DNA of 24,558 nucleotides, from positions 1 through 24,558 of IMG/VR virus record IMGVR_UViG_3300024999_000379; one strand, given 5' to 3'. This DNA is from a virus. This document shows, one piece after another, positions 1-6,288 of this stretch (the stretch's first letter is position 1; the number at the start of each line of letters is the position of its first letter). Made by a program: the position numbers and the translations under genes. Under the pieces are notes generated by a model, which saw only the letters and a program-made list of their open reading frames with translations, searched no databases and was not told where the DNA came from.

Positions 1-14
1 GTTAATTTTCTCAC
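1..14 (-). CDS. Start of a gene running out of the window
   Basis: Only the first codons are visible. A GTG at 14-12 on the minus strand follows a strong GGAGGT at 26-21 with good spacing and reads MRKLN before the window edge. It lies just downstream of the methyltransferase-like gene in the same orientation, so it probably continues the leftward operon. Nothing can be said about function. Confidence 0.4.
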
Positions 15-26
15 GCTGATACCTCC

Positions 27-620
27 TTATTGGTTAGCTTTGAAAAAGGCTTGAGCGAATCCAGGGGGAGTTATGCTTCTCATTTCCTTCGTGTGTGCTG
101 ACTTGCCACCATACATGGACCACAACTTGCTTCCCTCCGTTGGTTCAACTGGATTCTTTACTAACTCATTGAAATTTCCCCATAATAGAGTCTTCTTTGT
201 GTATGTGTCGCCATAATCGCAAGGATGAAAACTCATCCGGGGTGGTCCTATCCATTTTCTTAGTTTTCCAACTGGATTCTCTAATGCCCAAAAGGTAGGT
301 TTGACCGTGTTGATTATTCGCAGGCAAGCATCAACCAAACTAAGCGCTTCTAGTATCTGCTTATCTGTTCTTGGGTGCTTTGCCCCACTACCTGAGAAGT
401 AGGTACACACCGGGGCCGCTAATACCCCATAAACATTACCTATATATTCAGCTATGTCACTGAACTCGCTAGGCAGACGTGGGGTCTTACTTGGTTGCGA
501 AGGGAATAATCTAGCGTCATTATCGGGTAGCGTTACGAGTCTTACGTCATAACCATTTTCCAAGTAGGGTCTACTCCAACTTCCGGTCCCGCCACAGAGA
601 TCCAGAATTATCTTAGACAT
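27..620 (-). CDS. Short C5-cytosine methyltransferase-like protein
   Basis: The 197-residue product resembles the catalytic half of DNA (cytosine-5) methyltransferases, which transfer a methyl group from S-adenosylmethionine to cytosine. Visible motifs in order: SAM-binding motif I DLCGGTGSWS (residues 7-16), a motif IV-like APVCTYFS with the candidate nucleophile Cys72, and a motif VI-like ALENP (113-116). Typical C5 enzymes exceed 300 residues and carry a target recognition domain; this protein has little room for one. PVC replaces the usual PPC at the active site. It overlaps the end of the Spo0A-like gene by 13 bases, so the two are translationally coupled. It may be an active small phage enzyme protecting against restriction, or a relative with another substrate. 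Family confident, activity uncertain. Confidence 0.72.
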   Translation of the reverse strand: MSKIILDLCGGTGSWSRPYLENGYDVRLVTLPDNDARLFPSQPSKTPRLPSEFSDIAEYIGNVYGVLAAPVCTYFSGSGAKHPRTDKQILEALSLVDACLRIINTVKPTFWALENPVGKLRKWIGPPRMSFHPCDYGDTYTKKTLLWGNFNELVKNPVEPTEGSKLWSMYGGKSAHTKEMRSITPPGFAQAFFKANQ

Positions 621-958
621 TCATTCTCCTTATCTGCCAACCGAATCACAATCACTCGATGCAATGTTGCCAAAAATTCCGCACTTCCCAGCTCATAATT
701 AGTGCCAAGCACATCCTTCTGTACATGGAAATCTGTCTTAGCGCATTGCAGAGCATGATAGATATTACCCTCTACTGTGCGAGGTGAACAGTTGTGTATT
801 TCTCCTGTTTTGGTATATAACTTGATCATTTTCTGAATGTACATAGGATTAGAGTTGATTAGATCCATTGAGGTGGTGATGAGCTTGAACCCCTTCATAT
901 GTTGAGGTATTTGGAGAGTGTTGAGGATTGACAGTGTTTCTGCTTCAAATGTGGTCAT
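608..958 (-). CDS. Spo0A C-terminal (DNA-binding) domain protein without receiver domain
   Basis: The start chosen is the ATG at 958 (MTTFEAE), preceded by AAAGGAG at proper spacing; an upstream in-frame start would lack that site. Residues about 10-75 match the effector domain of the sporulation master regulator Spo0A: IPQHMKGFKLI aligns with the IPAHIKGYQYL helix of Spo0A, and CSPRTVEGNIYHAL (57-70) with its recognition helix TTASRVERAIRHAI. The N-terminal phosphoacceptor domain of Spo0A is absent, so phosphorylation would not control it. The 45-residue tail is unfamiliar. It overlaps both neighbours by a few bases in the leftward early operon. It could bind 0A-box-like sites, compete with host Spo0A, or regulate phage genes. 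The domain match is by eye but strong. Confidence 0.75.
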   Translation of the reverse strand: MTTFEAETLSILNTLQIPQHMKGFKLITTSMDLINSNPMYIQKMIKLYTKTGEIHNCSPRTVEGNIYHALQCAKTDFHVQKDVLGTNYELGSAEFLATLHRVIVIRLADKENECLR

Positions 959-1286
959 GGCGTTTGCTCCTTTCTCCCCACACAATGCTATCTGCTCTGC
1001 TGAACACCGGATTAAACGGTTCCTGCCCTTTCATGCCCCACCCAACATAATCGACCACTACAGCCTTCATACTGCCATCCTCCTTATCATCGCTCCACAA
1101 ACTACCTCCCGACTTCATTAGACTCTTCCAGTCATCCTTATTCCGTTGCAACCTCTCAATAGTGGCTTGCTTTTCCTGCCTATTTTTGTAAGCTTCTACC
1201 TCATTGCGAAACCATTCAAACTTGATTAGCTGATTGCCGATTACTTCACAGAGTTTCTTGCTGATTGCCTTGAGTTTGCTTTGCAT
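945..1286 (-). CDS. Hypothetical phage protein, N-terminal coiled-coil-like
   Basis: This 113-residue protein begins at ATG 1286, which overlaps the TAA of the upstream gene (TAATG), with AAGGAGGG just upstream. The first 55 residues are charged and helical (Lys/Glu/Gln-rich, coiled-coil-like); the rest carries a Trp/Gly-rich stretch (VDYVGWGMKG) and an acidic patch. No known family is recognised. Tight overlaps on both sides show it belongs to the leftward operon. Confidence 0.8.
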   Translation of the reverse strand: MQSKLKAISKKLCEVIGNQLIKFEWFRNEVEAYKNRQEKQATIERLQRNKDDWKSLMKSGGSLWSDDKEDGSMKAVVVDYVGWGMKGQEPFNPVFSRADSIVWGERSKRHDHI

Positions 1287-1591
1287 TACGACTTGCCCTC
1301 CTTTATAAGCTTGTCAGTGCATTCGTGAACTTTCCTAAAGATATCTTCCGCTAATTTAGGGTTCTCGTGTCTTACGCTCTGAATATAGGCCCTAGCGGCC
1401 GCCCTAGCGTGTGGGTCGGTGTCCAATCGAAGAACAAAATAAGTTGCCTTTTTATCCACTTCCATTAACTTGACTTCTCCGTCACAAGCCATTCCGCAAT
1501 CTGTTTTACTAGAGTCGCAAGCCGTACATGTCACCTTAGTTGGCTTAAATATGACGTACTTCTCTTTCCAGCCGCCATTTTTGTAACTCAT
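1286..1591 (-). CDS. Hypothetical phage protein with four-cysteine cluster
   Basis: The 101-residue product has a compact cysteine cluster near the N-terminus (CTAC at 22-25, then two more Cys within ten residues) that could bind zinc, followed by a helical C-terminal half. Start and stop both overlap neighbouring genes by four to six bases, so translation is coupled. Not recognised as a named family; a small zinc-binding phage accessory protein is the most that can be inferred. Confidence 0.78.
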   Translation of the reverse strand: MSYKNGGWKEKYVIFKPTKVTCTACDSSKTDCGMACDGEVKLMEVDKKATYFVLRLDTDPHARAAARAYIQSVRHENPKLAEDIFRKVHECTDKLIKEGKS

Positions 1592-1806
1592 TTCATCCCC
1601 GCCTTCCTCTTCCTCTTATTTCTAACCCTCGGCATTGTTAAGTTTTTAATTTGTGGTTCAAACGATAAATTGAGATTCGTGAACCATACTCCACTGCTGC
1701 TGATTTCCCATATTCTCTCGCAGGAGCAAACGCACTTGATTTCACCGCATGGGAAACTCATTTCTTTACCGCAGATACAGGTTTGAGTTGGCTGCTTGAC
1801 GACCAT
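1588..1806 (-). CDS. Small zinc-ribbon-like protein
   Basis: A 72-residue protein with ATG 1806 preceded by AAGGAGG. The N-terminal half carries CICGKEMSFPCGEIKCVCSC, a dense set of Cys pairs consistent with a zinc ribbon; the C-terminus is strongly basic (RVRNKRKRKAGMK). The combination suggests nucleic-acid binding, but no specific family is recognised. It overlaps the next gene by four bases (ATGA). Confidence 0.75.
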   Translation of the reverse strand: MVVKQPTQTCICGKEMSFPCGEIKCVCSCERIWEISSSGVWFTNLNLSFEPQIKNLTMPRVRNKRKRKAGMK

Positions 1807-1818
1807 GCTTGTTCCTCC

Positions 1819-2205
1819 TTACTTATTCAGATACCCCTTACCGCTACAGCACTCGCATATTTTCCATGGTTCGCATTTTTCTAAATCGACAAACCATCCT
1901 TCTAGAGTCTCGGCTAACTGCATCCCCGAACCCTTCACGAAAACATCTTCGATTGGTTTTGGGCAAGTATCCTCTTCACACTCGTCGCACTCCTCGCATG
2001 GATTAAATAAGGGCATCTTTTCCCATGAAATAGATTCAATAGTAGGTATTACTTTTTGCTCCATGAATATTTGATGAGATTTGCACTCAAACAGAATAAT
2101 TGGTTTAGCACCATCACATTGTCCAAATGCTGGACCCCAGTATAAATGAGTTGGACCTCCATCAAATTCCTCGATTACTCTTGGATAATTGATCTCACTG
2201 GTCAT
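1819..2205 (-). CDS. Hypothetical phage protein with zinc-knuckle-like Cys motifs
   Basis: The 128-residue product starts at ATG 2205 after AAGGAGGGG. Its middle holds CEECDECEEDTC and its end CECCSGKGYL, the latter resembling half of a DnaJ-type CxxCxGxG zinc motif. The N-terminal 60 residues are hydrophobic/aromatic and probably globular. No function is recognised; it is part of the leftward early operon. Confidence 0.75.
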   Translation of the reverse strand: MTSEINYPRVIEEFDGGPTHLYWGPAFGQCDGAKPIILFECKSHQIFMEQKVIPTIESISWEKMPLFNPCEECDECEEDTCPKPIEDVFVKGSGMQLAETLEGWFVDLEKCEPWKICECCSGKGYLNK

Positions 2206-2219
2206 TAATATTCCCCTCC

Positions 2220-2486
2220 TTAAATATCCAACAACTCCATAAGTTCCTTCTTGAATTGGCGAACCTCTTCAAGTAACTCCTTAAACGTAGTAGCATCCGA
2301 TACCCTAACCTTGCGGTCGATTAAGAATTTAGCACATTGTGGAAGGTTTTTAAGATAAGCCAATGGTACGAGAGTTTCTTGACCGAAGTTCTTGCTATCT
2401 TCCTTTTGGACGGTACGCTTTTCGTTGACTGTGATTTGATCCGCATCAGATGTAAGACAGATTTCCTTGTTAATGTCGATTCTCAT
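2220..2486 (-). CDS. Hypothetical small phage protein
   Basis: An 88-residue acidic protein starting at ATG 2486 after AAAGGAAG. The sequence begins with a beta-rich stretch (MRIDINKEICLTSDADQ) and ends in an amphipathic helix (FKELLEEVRQFKKELMELL). The layout is like that of small phage proteins of the DUF5405 type, but the match is too weak to name. It is co-directional with its neighbours. Confidence 0.7.
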   Translation of the reverse strand: MRIDINKEICLTSDADQITVNEKRTVQKEDSKNFGQETLVPLAYLKNLPQCAKFLIDRKVRVSDATTFKELLEEVRQFKKELMELLDI

Positions 2487-2504
2487 ACTGCACTTCCTTT
2501 TCGT

Positions 2505-2699
2505 TTATTTGATAAGTTTGGATAAATAGCTTTTGACCTGTCCTTCAGATAATTCAATCCGGCCGAACCACTTGCTCCGAATGATTTTTGAATCCTTGGT
2601 AACTTGCTGATCTAGTTGTTGCTTCGCTTGATATTGCAGCCGTCTTTTCTGGTCCTTTCTCACCTGATTACCTGCTTTCTGGTGTTGCGTTGGAATCAC
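2505..2699 (-). CDS. Small basic hypothetical protein
   Basis: A 64-residue, Lys/Gln-rich protein with a GTG start at 2699 that directly follows the TAG of the 35-codon gene upstream. No good ribosome site of its own is present, so it is probably translated by coupling. The first 45 residues are highly charged and helical; the C-terminus (ELSEGQVKSYLSKLIK) looks like a short helix-turn-helix-like piece. Function unknown. Confidence 0.6.
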   Translation of the reverse strand: MIPTQHQKAGNQVRKDQKRRLQYQAKQQLDQQVTKDSKIIRSKWFGRIELSEGQVKSYLSKLIK

Positions 2700-2807
2700 C
2701 TACTTTTTCAAAGCTGCATTGAATAATTGAACATTGCGCGGGTCGCTATCCTTTCCCACAATCACCTTGGCTCCGTTTTGACCTACATAGACAACTTGCT
2801 TTTTCAT
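2700..2807 (-). CDS. Very small hypothetical protein (35 aa)
   Basis: ATG at 2807, preceded by GCGAGGA, encodes 35 residues beginning MKKQVVYVGQNGAKVIVG and ending at a TAG that touches the GTG of the next gene. The composition (alternating hydrophobic and polar, then an amphipathic end) is protein-like, and the gene fills the gap between two operon members. No family recognised. Confidence 0.55.
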   Translation of the reverse strand: MKKQVVYVGQNGAKVIVGKDSDPRNVQLFNAALKK

Positions 2808-2829
2808 TTAATTTTCCTCGCTTTCATTT

Positions 2830-3501
2830 TTAATTTGATTGTGCAGTTATTGGTAAGCTCAGGTTTAGTTTTCGATTGAATTGCGTAGTTAGCATTTGTT
2901 TCCTCTGTTGAAAGTCGGGGATCGCCAGAATTAGTCCAATGTCGATTCGCTGAAGATTCTTAATCGATTCAGCTTGATTTGGTTTTAGATATGGTCTAAT
3001 TGACGGAACCTTGCCAAGATTATGAGTTTCCTTGAATTGTTTCGTTGACATTCCTAAAACAATCCTATTAATCATGTCGAGTTCGTTCGAGAAATGATAA
3101 TGTTTTGGTTCTTCGTGCTGATCCATGATCGCTTGAGTAAATTCAGGAAAATCAGATTTAGCTTCGAGAAGATTCTTAATGAAGGTTTCCATATCATTAA
3201 AGCGACTAATGTATACTTCTTTAAATTGGGATGCTTTCTTGCCTCGATACCCCATGACCATGAAAACGAATCCATCCTTAGTCATTAGGAATTCAGGCTG
3301 TTTTTTACCTTGCTCGTTTTTATAGGTTGACTCCTGAAAGTTTAGGAGTCTAAACCGGTTACTACAATCTAAGTTTCTTAAATCCTGAAGAACGTTATCA
3401 TGTCGTTTCTCGAATTCTTCAGCCACTTGCCGGCTACTACAAAAGGCTTGTCCACTTCGTTCATAGAGATTGAATTCAGGGTTTAGCATTAATTTACTCA
3501 C
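2830..3501 (-). CDS. rha: Rha family phage regulatory protein
   Basis: The 223-residue protein matches the Rha family throughout residues 15-115: SSRQVAEEFEKRHDNVLQDL, then STYKNEQGKKQPEFLMTKDG and FVFMVMGYRGKKASQFKEVY, a highly conserved signature. Rha proteins are phage regulators, described in lambdoid phages as interfering with growth in some hosts; the exact activity is not settled. The C-terminal 100 residues are more variable. The start is GTG 3501 with GGGAGGG upstream, overlapping the end of the HTH gene by eight bases. It is in the leftward early operon controlled by the Cro-like protein. Confidence 0.9.
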   Translation of the reverse strand: MSKLMLNPEFNLYERSGQAFCSSRQVAEEFEKRHDNVLQDLRNLDCSNRFRLLNFQESTYKNEQGKKQPEFLMTKDGFVFMVMGYRGKKASQFKEVYISRFNDMETFIKNLLEAKSDFPEFTQAIMDQHEEPKHYHFSNELDMINRIVLGMSTKQFKETHNLGKVPSIRPYLKPNQAESIKNLQRIDIGLILAIPDFQQRKQMLTTQFNRKLNLSLPITAQSN

Positions 3502-3829
3502 AATCGCTGCCCTCCCCGTTCGTTACGCTTTCCCCAATGCTGACTCGCAGAACTTCCAATTCCCTAACTTGTTCCTTCAGTACTGAAATCTTTTCTCCGA
3601 TCATCGAATTAAGGAAGAAAGCTGAACTTGCTTTATAAGTTAATGAGTGGTTATTTAGAGCTTGGTGTACGAACTGCCGACTAACACCATACTTTTCGGC
3701 CACATCTCCGCCGTTGTAACCCGTCAATCGCTTGAACTCTTTTACTAATTCTTTTTCCGTTTCTTTCCCCTCCTTGACGAAAACCTTGAAAAACATTCTA
3801 AATGAGGATAGTTTTTGCAAATTTGTCAC
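3494..3829 (-). CDS. Helix-turn-helix phage protein
   Basis: The 111-residue product contains a clear helix-turn-helix at residues about 41-60 (GDVAEKYGVSRQFVHQALNN) followed by a leucine-rich helical tail (EKISVLKEQVRELEVLR) that could dimerise. It overlaps the start of rha. The start is uncertain: the GTG at 3829 lacks a visible Shine-Dalgarno, and a later in-frame ATG (MFFKVF) is no better. It is probably a DNA-binding regulator or recombination accessory factor of the early operon. Confidence 0.72.
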   Translation of the reverse strand: MTNLQKLSSFRMFFKVFVKEGKETEKELVKEFKRLTGYNGGDVAEKYGVSRQFVHQALNNHSLTYKASSAFFLNSMIGEKISVLKEQVRELEVLRVSIGESVTNGEGSDCE

Positions 3830-3838
3830 AATACCCTA

Positions 3839-3867
3839 TTTACAAGCTGTTGCTCATAGTGTAGAAT
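3839..3867 (+). promoter_or_regulatory. Sigma-70-type promoter, rightward
   Basis: TTTACA (3839-3844), a 17-base spacer, then TAGAAT (3862-3867): five of six matches in both boxes. Predicted start is near 3874. It points into the structured, apparently non-coding stretch 3874-4177, against the direction of the surrounding operon. Confidence 0.55.
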
Positions 3868-3873
3868 GAACAC

Positions 3874-4177
3874 AGTTAAACCAAAGCGTAGCAAACAAAC
3901 CCCTTGGGCTACGGTAGTGTTTGATCTAGCCACTGGAAATGGCTAATCGTTCTGTGGTGGGACGAATTACTCAGAGCAAATTGCTCGGCTGGGGCATACT
4001 CTCGTTCTAACAATGCTGGTAACATTGCTGAAATGGGAGTGTGTCAAACTAGTAATTAAATGGAATAAGATCAGCCTTCCCCTTCTTGCCTGGTAAGCAT
4101 TAAGGGGTTCGTTGAGGTTTACTGGTTTTCTAGTAGCGTGAATAAAATAATGTGCTAGGGTTGGTATCCTAGCTTTT
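3874..4177 (+). ncRNA. Candidate structured RNA, antisense to the early operon
   Basis: Downstream of the promoter at 3839-3867 the sequence holds a series of hairpins: CGTAGC with GCTACG (about 3886-3912), TAGCCA with TGGCTA (3927-3945), TCGTTC with GGACGA, GAGCAA with TTGCTC (3974-3986), CATACTC with GAGTGTG enclosing CAATG/CATTG (about 3995-4042), CCCCTT with AAGGGG (4079-4107), and finally GCTAGG with CCTAGC followed by TTTT (4154-4177), which could be a terminator. The RNA would be about 300 bases and antisense to the leader region of the HTH and rha genes. No known RNA family was recognised. The competing interpretation is a minus-strand protein at 3967-4212. Confidence 0.4.
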
Positions 4178-4212
4178 AACCTACTCTCGCTTATTGGCCT
4201 AGTGTTTTCCAT
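3967..4212 (-). CDS. Doubtful small protein overlapping the structured region
   Basis: An 81-codon frame starts at ATG 4212 with a good upstream GGAGG, 20 bases after the HNH gene ends, so it could be an operon member. Its sequence is basic and Ser/Thr/Arg-rich without a clear fold, and it covers most of the hairpins listed for the plus-strand RNA candidate. Either the ribosome site is real and the hairpins incidental, or the frame is a shadow. No family recognised. Confidence 0.3.
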   Translation of the reverse strand: MENTRPISESRLKARIPTLAHYFIHATRKPVNLNEPLNAYQARRGRLILFHLITSLTHSHFSNVTSIVRTRVCPSRAICSE

Positions 4213-4232
4213 TATTCCTCCGTTTAGATAAT

Positions 4233-5024
4233 TCAGTATGATAATGATAACTGCTGAGTTCCTTTCTCGTATCCTAAGTGACTAAGTATTTTCACTTCAC
4301 GGTTTTTATCATAATACTTATATCTTGGATACCATTGCGAGAACATGGTTGCGCTCTTGCTTGAATTACAACTATTGCAGGCGGGTATAATGTTTTCTGC
4401 TGTGTACCCACCACCTTTTGATAATGGGATAAAATGTTCTTGAGCCAATGGTTTCTCTTTACCACAATAGGAACATCTATTACCAAACTCTTGCTTAATA
4501 AATTCCCATTGTTCTACCGTAAGAGTTGCTACTAATTGGAGTTTCATTGCCTCGCGTCTTTGCTCATTTACCCTTCTCCTAACCGGGTTACGTTCGCGAT
4601 AATTTCTATCACTCTCTTTCTTTTTATCCCTATTTTCTTCATAGTACCTCCTAACGCGTTGACATACATTCTTTTTGTTTCTTTCGTAGATGCTTTTTAA
4701 CCTTTCCTTATTTTCTTCATGCCAGCGTTTGTGGCGTTGGCTAAATTCCTCTTTGTGCTCTATGTAGTACCGCTTTCTTTGCAGACTTATCTCCGCCCTA
4801 TTTTCCTTGTAACGCTCCATGGATCGCCGGTTTTTTTCCTCTTTGTTTTTTTCATAATGTTCCTTACTGCACTTTCTCATTCTTTCCTTGTTATTTTTGC
4901 AGTATTCCTTAGAACATTGCTTGCAGCAAAAGAATAAACCATCTTTTGAACTCTTGCTCTTATGGAACATATCAAAAGGTAACTCCCTACTACACTTTGA
5001 ACACATCTTGGTCGTAGCGTTCAA
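4233..5024 (-). CDS. HNH endonuclease with N-terminal zinc ribbon and charged repeats
   Basis: The 263-residue protein has three parts. Residues 8-37 carry Cys8, Cys11, Cys33/34 and Cys37, a zinc-ribbon pattern. Residues 45-160 are repeats of about 12-14 residues with the pattern Y-x-E/K-N-x-E/K, highly charged and helical. Residues 181-225 are an HNH nuclease: Cys184, Cys187, EHFIPLSKGG with His197, then NIIPACNSCNSSK with Asn211, Cys216 and Cys219. The start is TTG 5024, with AAGGAGG lying inside the last codons of the Cro-like gene. It is probably a free-standing homing-type endonuclease. It sits beside the structured stretch 3874-4232, but no intron was recognised there. Confidence 0.85.
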   Translation of the reverse strand: MNATTKMCSKCSRELPFDMFHKSKSSKDGLFFCCKQCSKEYCKNNKERMRKCSKEHYEKNKEEKNRRSMERYKENRAEISLQRKRYYIEHKEEFSQRHKRWHEENKERLKSIYERNKKNVCQRVRRYYEENRDKKKESDRNYRERNPVRRRVNEQRREAMKLQLVATLTVEQWEFIKQEFGNRCSYCGKEKPLAQEHFIPLSKGGGYTAENIIPACNSCNSSKSATMFSQWYPRYKYYDKNREVKILSHLGYEKGTQQLSLSY

Positions 5025-5028
5025 CGTC

Positions 5029-5247
5029 TCAGTCCTCCTTGAATAAATCTGCCATACTACATCCGAGAGCTTTTGCTAACTTTTCCAGAAACTTCACCGT
5101 CGGCATTTTCTTTCCCCTAATAATGTCGCTGATCGGAGGATTGGATACTCCTGCTAGTTTAGCTAATTCAAATTGCTTCAAACCTCTTTGGTCCATGTAT
5201 TTTTTTACATTCTTACTTACCGCTGCCGAGGCTACTAATGTTTGCAT
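5029..5247 (-). CDS. Cro-like XRE repressor, first gene of the leftward operon
   Basis: The ATG at 5247 is chosen because AGGTGGTGAT lies seven bases upstream; a GTG 15 bases earlier would sit inside that site. The 72-residue protein is almost entirely an HTH_3 domain: LKQFELAKLAGVSNPPISDIIRGKK (residues 23-47) contains the recognition helix. Short single-domain XRE proteins at the head of an early operon are typically Cro or a second repressor. It faces the CI-like gene across 160 bases of operators and is driven by the promoter at 5328-5356, whose spacer contains an operator half-site, so autoregulation is likely. Confidence 0.82.
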   Translation of the reverse strand: MQTLVASAAVSKNVKKYMDQRGLKQFELAKLAGVSNPPISDIIRGKKMPTVKFLEKLAKALGCSMADLFKED

Positions 5248-5276
5248 GTTTATAATCACCACCTATCTATTATCTG

Positions 5277-5341
5277 TTAGCGAACAACTATTTAAAGGAT
5301 ATGGCTTGTTCGCATGTCCATGATTACATTATATTCGCTAA
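5277..5341. repeat. Operator half-sites of the immunity region
   Basis: Three related elements are spread over 65 bases: TTAGCGAACAA (5277-5287), TTGTTCGC (5306-5313, exact inverse of GCGAACAA) and TTCGCTAA (5334-5341, exact inverse of TTAGCGAA). The last lies between the -35 and -10 boxes of the leftward promoter. This arrangement is what CI/Cro-type repressors bind. Confidence 0.7.
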
Positions 5342-5356
5342 TGGATAATTAGTCAA
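5328..5356 (-). promoter_or_regulatory. Strong leftward early promoter
   Basis: On the minus strand TTGACT (5356-5351), exactly 17 bases, then TATAAT (5333-5328); predicted start near 5321. It drives the Cro-like gene and the early operon behind it. The TTCGCTAA operator lies in its spacer. A direct repeat AATGGATA flanks the -35 box. Confidence 0.85.
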
Positions 5357-5423
5357 TGGATATTATATTCTTACTAAGAAATAAATATACTGGTTATATT
5401 ATATATAATAAGGGGGACTAAAG

Positions 5424-5804
5424 ATGAATGTCGGAGAGAAAATTAGATACATCCGAGGTATACGCGGTTATTCGTTAACTAAACTTTCGGAGATAAGTAA
5501 TGTGTCCTTGCCCTACCTAAGCGAAATAGAGAATGGAGTAAAATATCCTTCAAATAAAGCCTTGACCAAGATTGCCCAAGCGTTAAAGGCTAATACCTGG
5601 TTCTTTCTTGATGATAACGCTCTTAGTTTTGAGGAAATGATAAAGCTATCTGATTATGAGCCACCAGAAGACATTGTGGAATTCTTTGCCACGCGAGAGA
5701 GTCTACCGTATGCCGTCCTTGCCCGAGATTTAGCAGCAGAACAGATTGACCCCACATTTCTCCGAGAACTCCTAGAATCAATCAAGAAGATGAAAATGAA
5801 ATAG
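5424..5804 (+). CDS. CI-like XRE repressor
   Basis: The 126-residue protein has an N-terminal helix-turn-helix (YSLTKLSEISNVSLPYLSEI, residues 16-35) of the SinR/Xre type and a helical C-terminal half that may dimerise. There is no LexA-like protease domain or Ser-Lys pair, so RecA-stimulated self-cleavage is unlikely; induction would need an antirepressor or another signal. The start is ATG 5424 after AAGGGGG. It diverges from the Cro-like gene and ends at a terminator (5820-5866), so it is probably a single-gene lysogeny unit. The rightward promoter is not certain; AT-rich -10-like boxes lie at about 5390-5410. Confidence 0.82.
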   Translation: MNVGEKIRYIRGIRGYSLTKLSEISNVSLPYLSEIENGVKYPSNKALTKIAQALKANTWFFLDDNALSFEEMIKLSDYEPPEDIVEFFATRESLPYAVLARDLAAEQIDPTFLRELLESIKKMKMK

Positions 5805-5819
5805 TATCAAGATTCGCAT

Positions 5820-5866
5820 TAGGTATTCGGCTATTAAATCATAATTAGTCGAATGCCTACCTTTTT
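5820..5866 (+). terminator. Rho-independent terminator after the CI-like gene
   Basis: TAGGTATTCG (5820-5829) pairs over ten positions, one G-U, with CGAATGCCTA (5850-5859); the loop itself can pair further (CTATTA with TAATTAG). CTTTTT follows at 5861-5866. Confidence 0.8.
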
Positions 5867-5871
5867 GTGCG

Positions 5872-5919
5872 TTAACGTGAGTATTAAAGAGATTATATAG
5901 GACAAAAGTCCTGTTATAT
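5872..5919 (+). promoter_or_regulatory. Weak rightward promoter with downstream dyad
   Basis: TTAACG (5872-5877), 16 bases, TATATA (5894-5899) could start the replicon transcript near 5906. The region overlaps a dyad: ATATAGGAC, four A, GTCCT, three bases, ATAT. A Rep or other regulator may bind here; the promoter boxes are only moderate. Confidence 0.35.
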
Positions 5920-5990
5920 ATTAGAGGATTGTGCAATTATTTGGAGAAATCATAAGATACACTTATTTGTGCAGAAAGGAAGAAAAGCGC

Positions 5991-6209
5991 GTGGTAATAG
6001 AAAAGGATTTAGGGGGGTATCTCAAGTATGTTATAGTGGACGATGATCTGGCTGTAGTTGATCCGAGGTATATGAAGGATTACGAATTATCGCTAAAACC
6101 AAGGGTTGGGAGCTTAAGGTTGCGTTATCCAAGGTTACTAAAGGTGGCGTTATATATATATTTTTCTGGTGTAGTAATGCATGTTTTACTAAAGACTATT
6201 GCAGGATAA
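5991..6209 (+). CDS. Small protein with C-terminal membrane segment
   Basis: The GTG at 5991 is preferred because AAAGGAAG lies eight to nine bases upstream; an earlier GTG at 5931 in the same frame has a poorly spaced AGAGG and would add 20 residues. The 72-residue product starts MVIEKDLGGYLKYVIVDDDL, continues as a mixed domain and ends in one hydrophobic segment (VALYIYFSGVVMHVLLKTI) consistent with a membrane anchor. It is the first gene of the replicon unit, upstream of the rep leader. It could be a membrane-associated replication accessory or copy-control protein, but no family is recognised. Confidence 0.6.
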   Translation: MVIEKDLGGYLKYVIVDDDLAVVDPRYMKDYELSLKPRVGSLRLRYPRLLKVALYIYFSGVVMHVLLKTIAG

Positions 6210-6243
6210 TAGAAATCTCCTGTCGAATTAGGAGGAAAAGGAT

Positions 6244-6288
6244 ATGGAAAAACCCTTCAGAATTCCCACCGCCAAAGTGATATTCTAA
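6244..6288 (+). CDS. 14-residue leader peptide of rep
   Basis: ATG 6244 follows a strong AGGAGG (6230-6235) at normal spacing and encodes MEKPFRIPTAKVIF, ending at TAA 6286-6288. It lies between the left arm of the inverted repeat and the rep gene and is completely covered by the predicted antisense RNA on the other strand. Such short frames precede rep in several antisense-controlled plasmids, where their translation alters mRNA folding. A ribosome starting here would cover the left arm. Protein function is unlikely; the act of translation is the probable role. Confidence 0.6.
   Translation: MEKPFRIPTAKVIF

Noticed and set aside
3862-3945. 26-codon plus-strand frame starting at the promoter
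   Set aside because: Its ATG overlaps the -10 box, so it could not be on the transcript from that promoter.
3840-5024. HEARO/omega-type RNA or group I intron linked to the HNH gene
   Set aside because: The candidate RNA is convergent with the HNH gene rather than upstream on the same strand, the protein lacks the RuvC parts of IscB, and no intron core was recognised.
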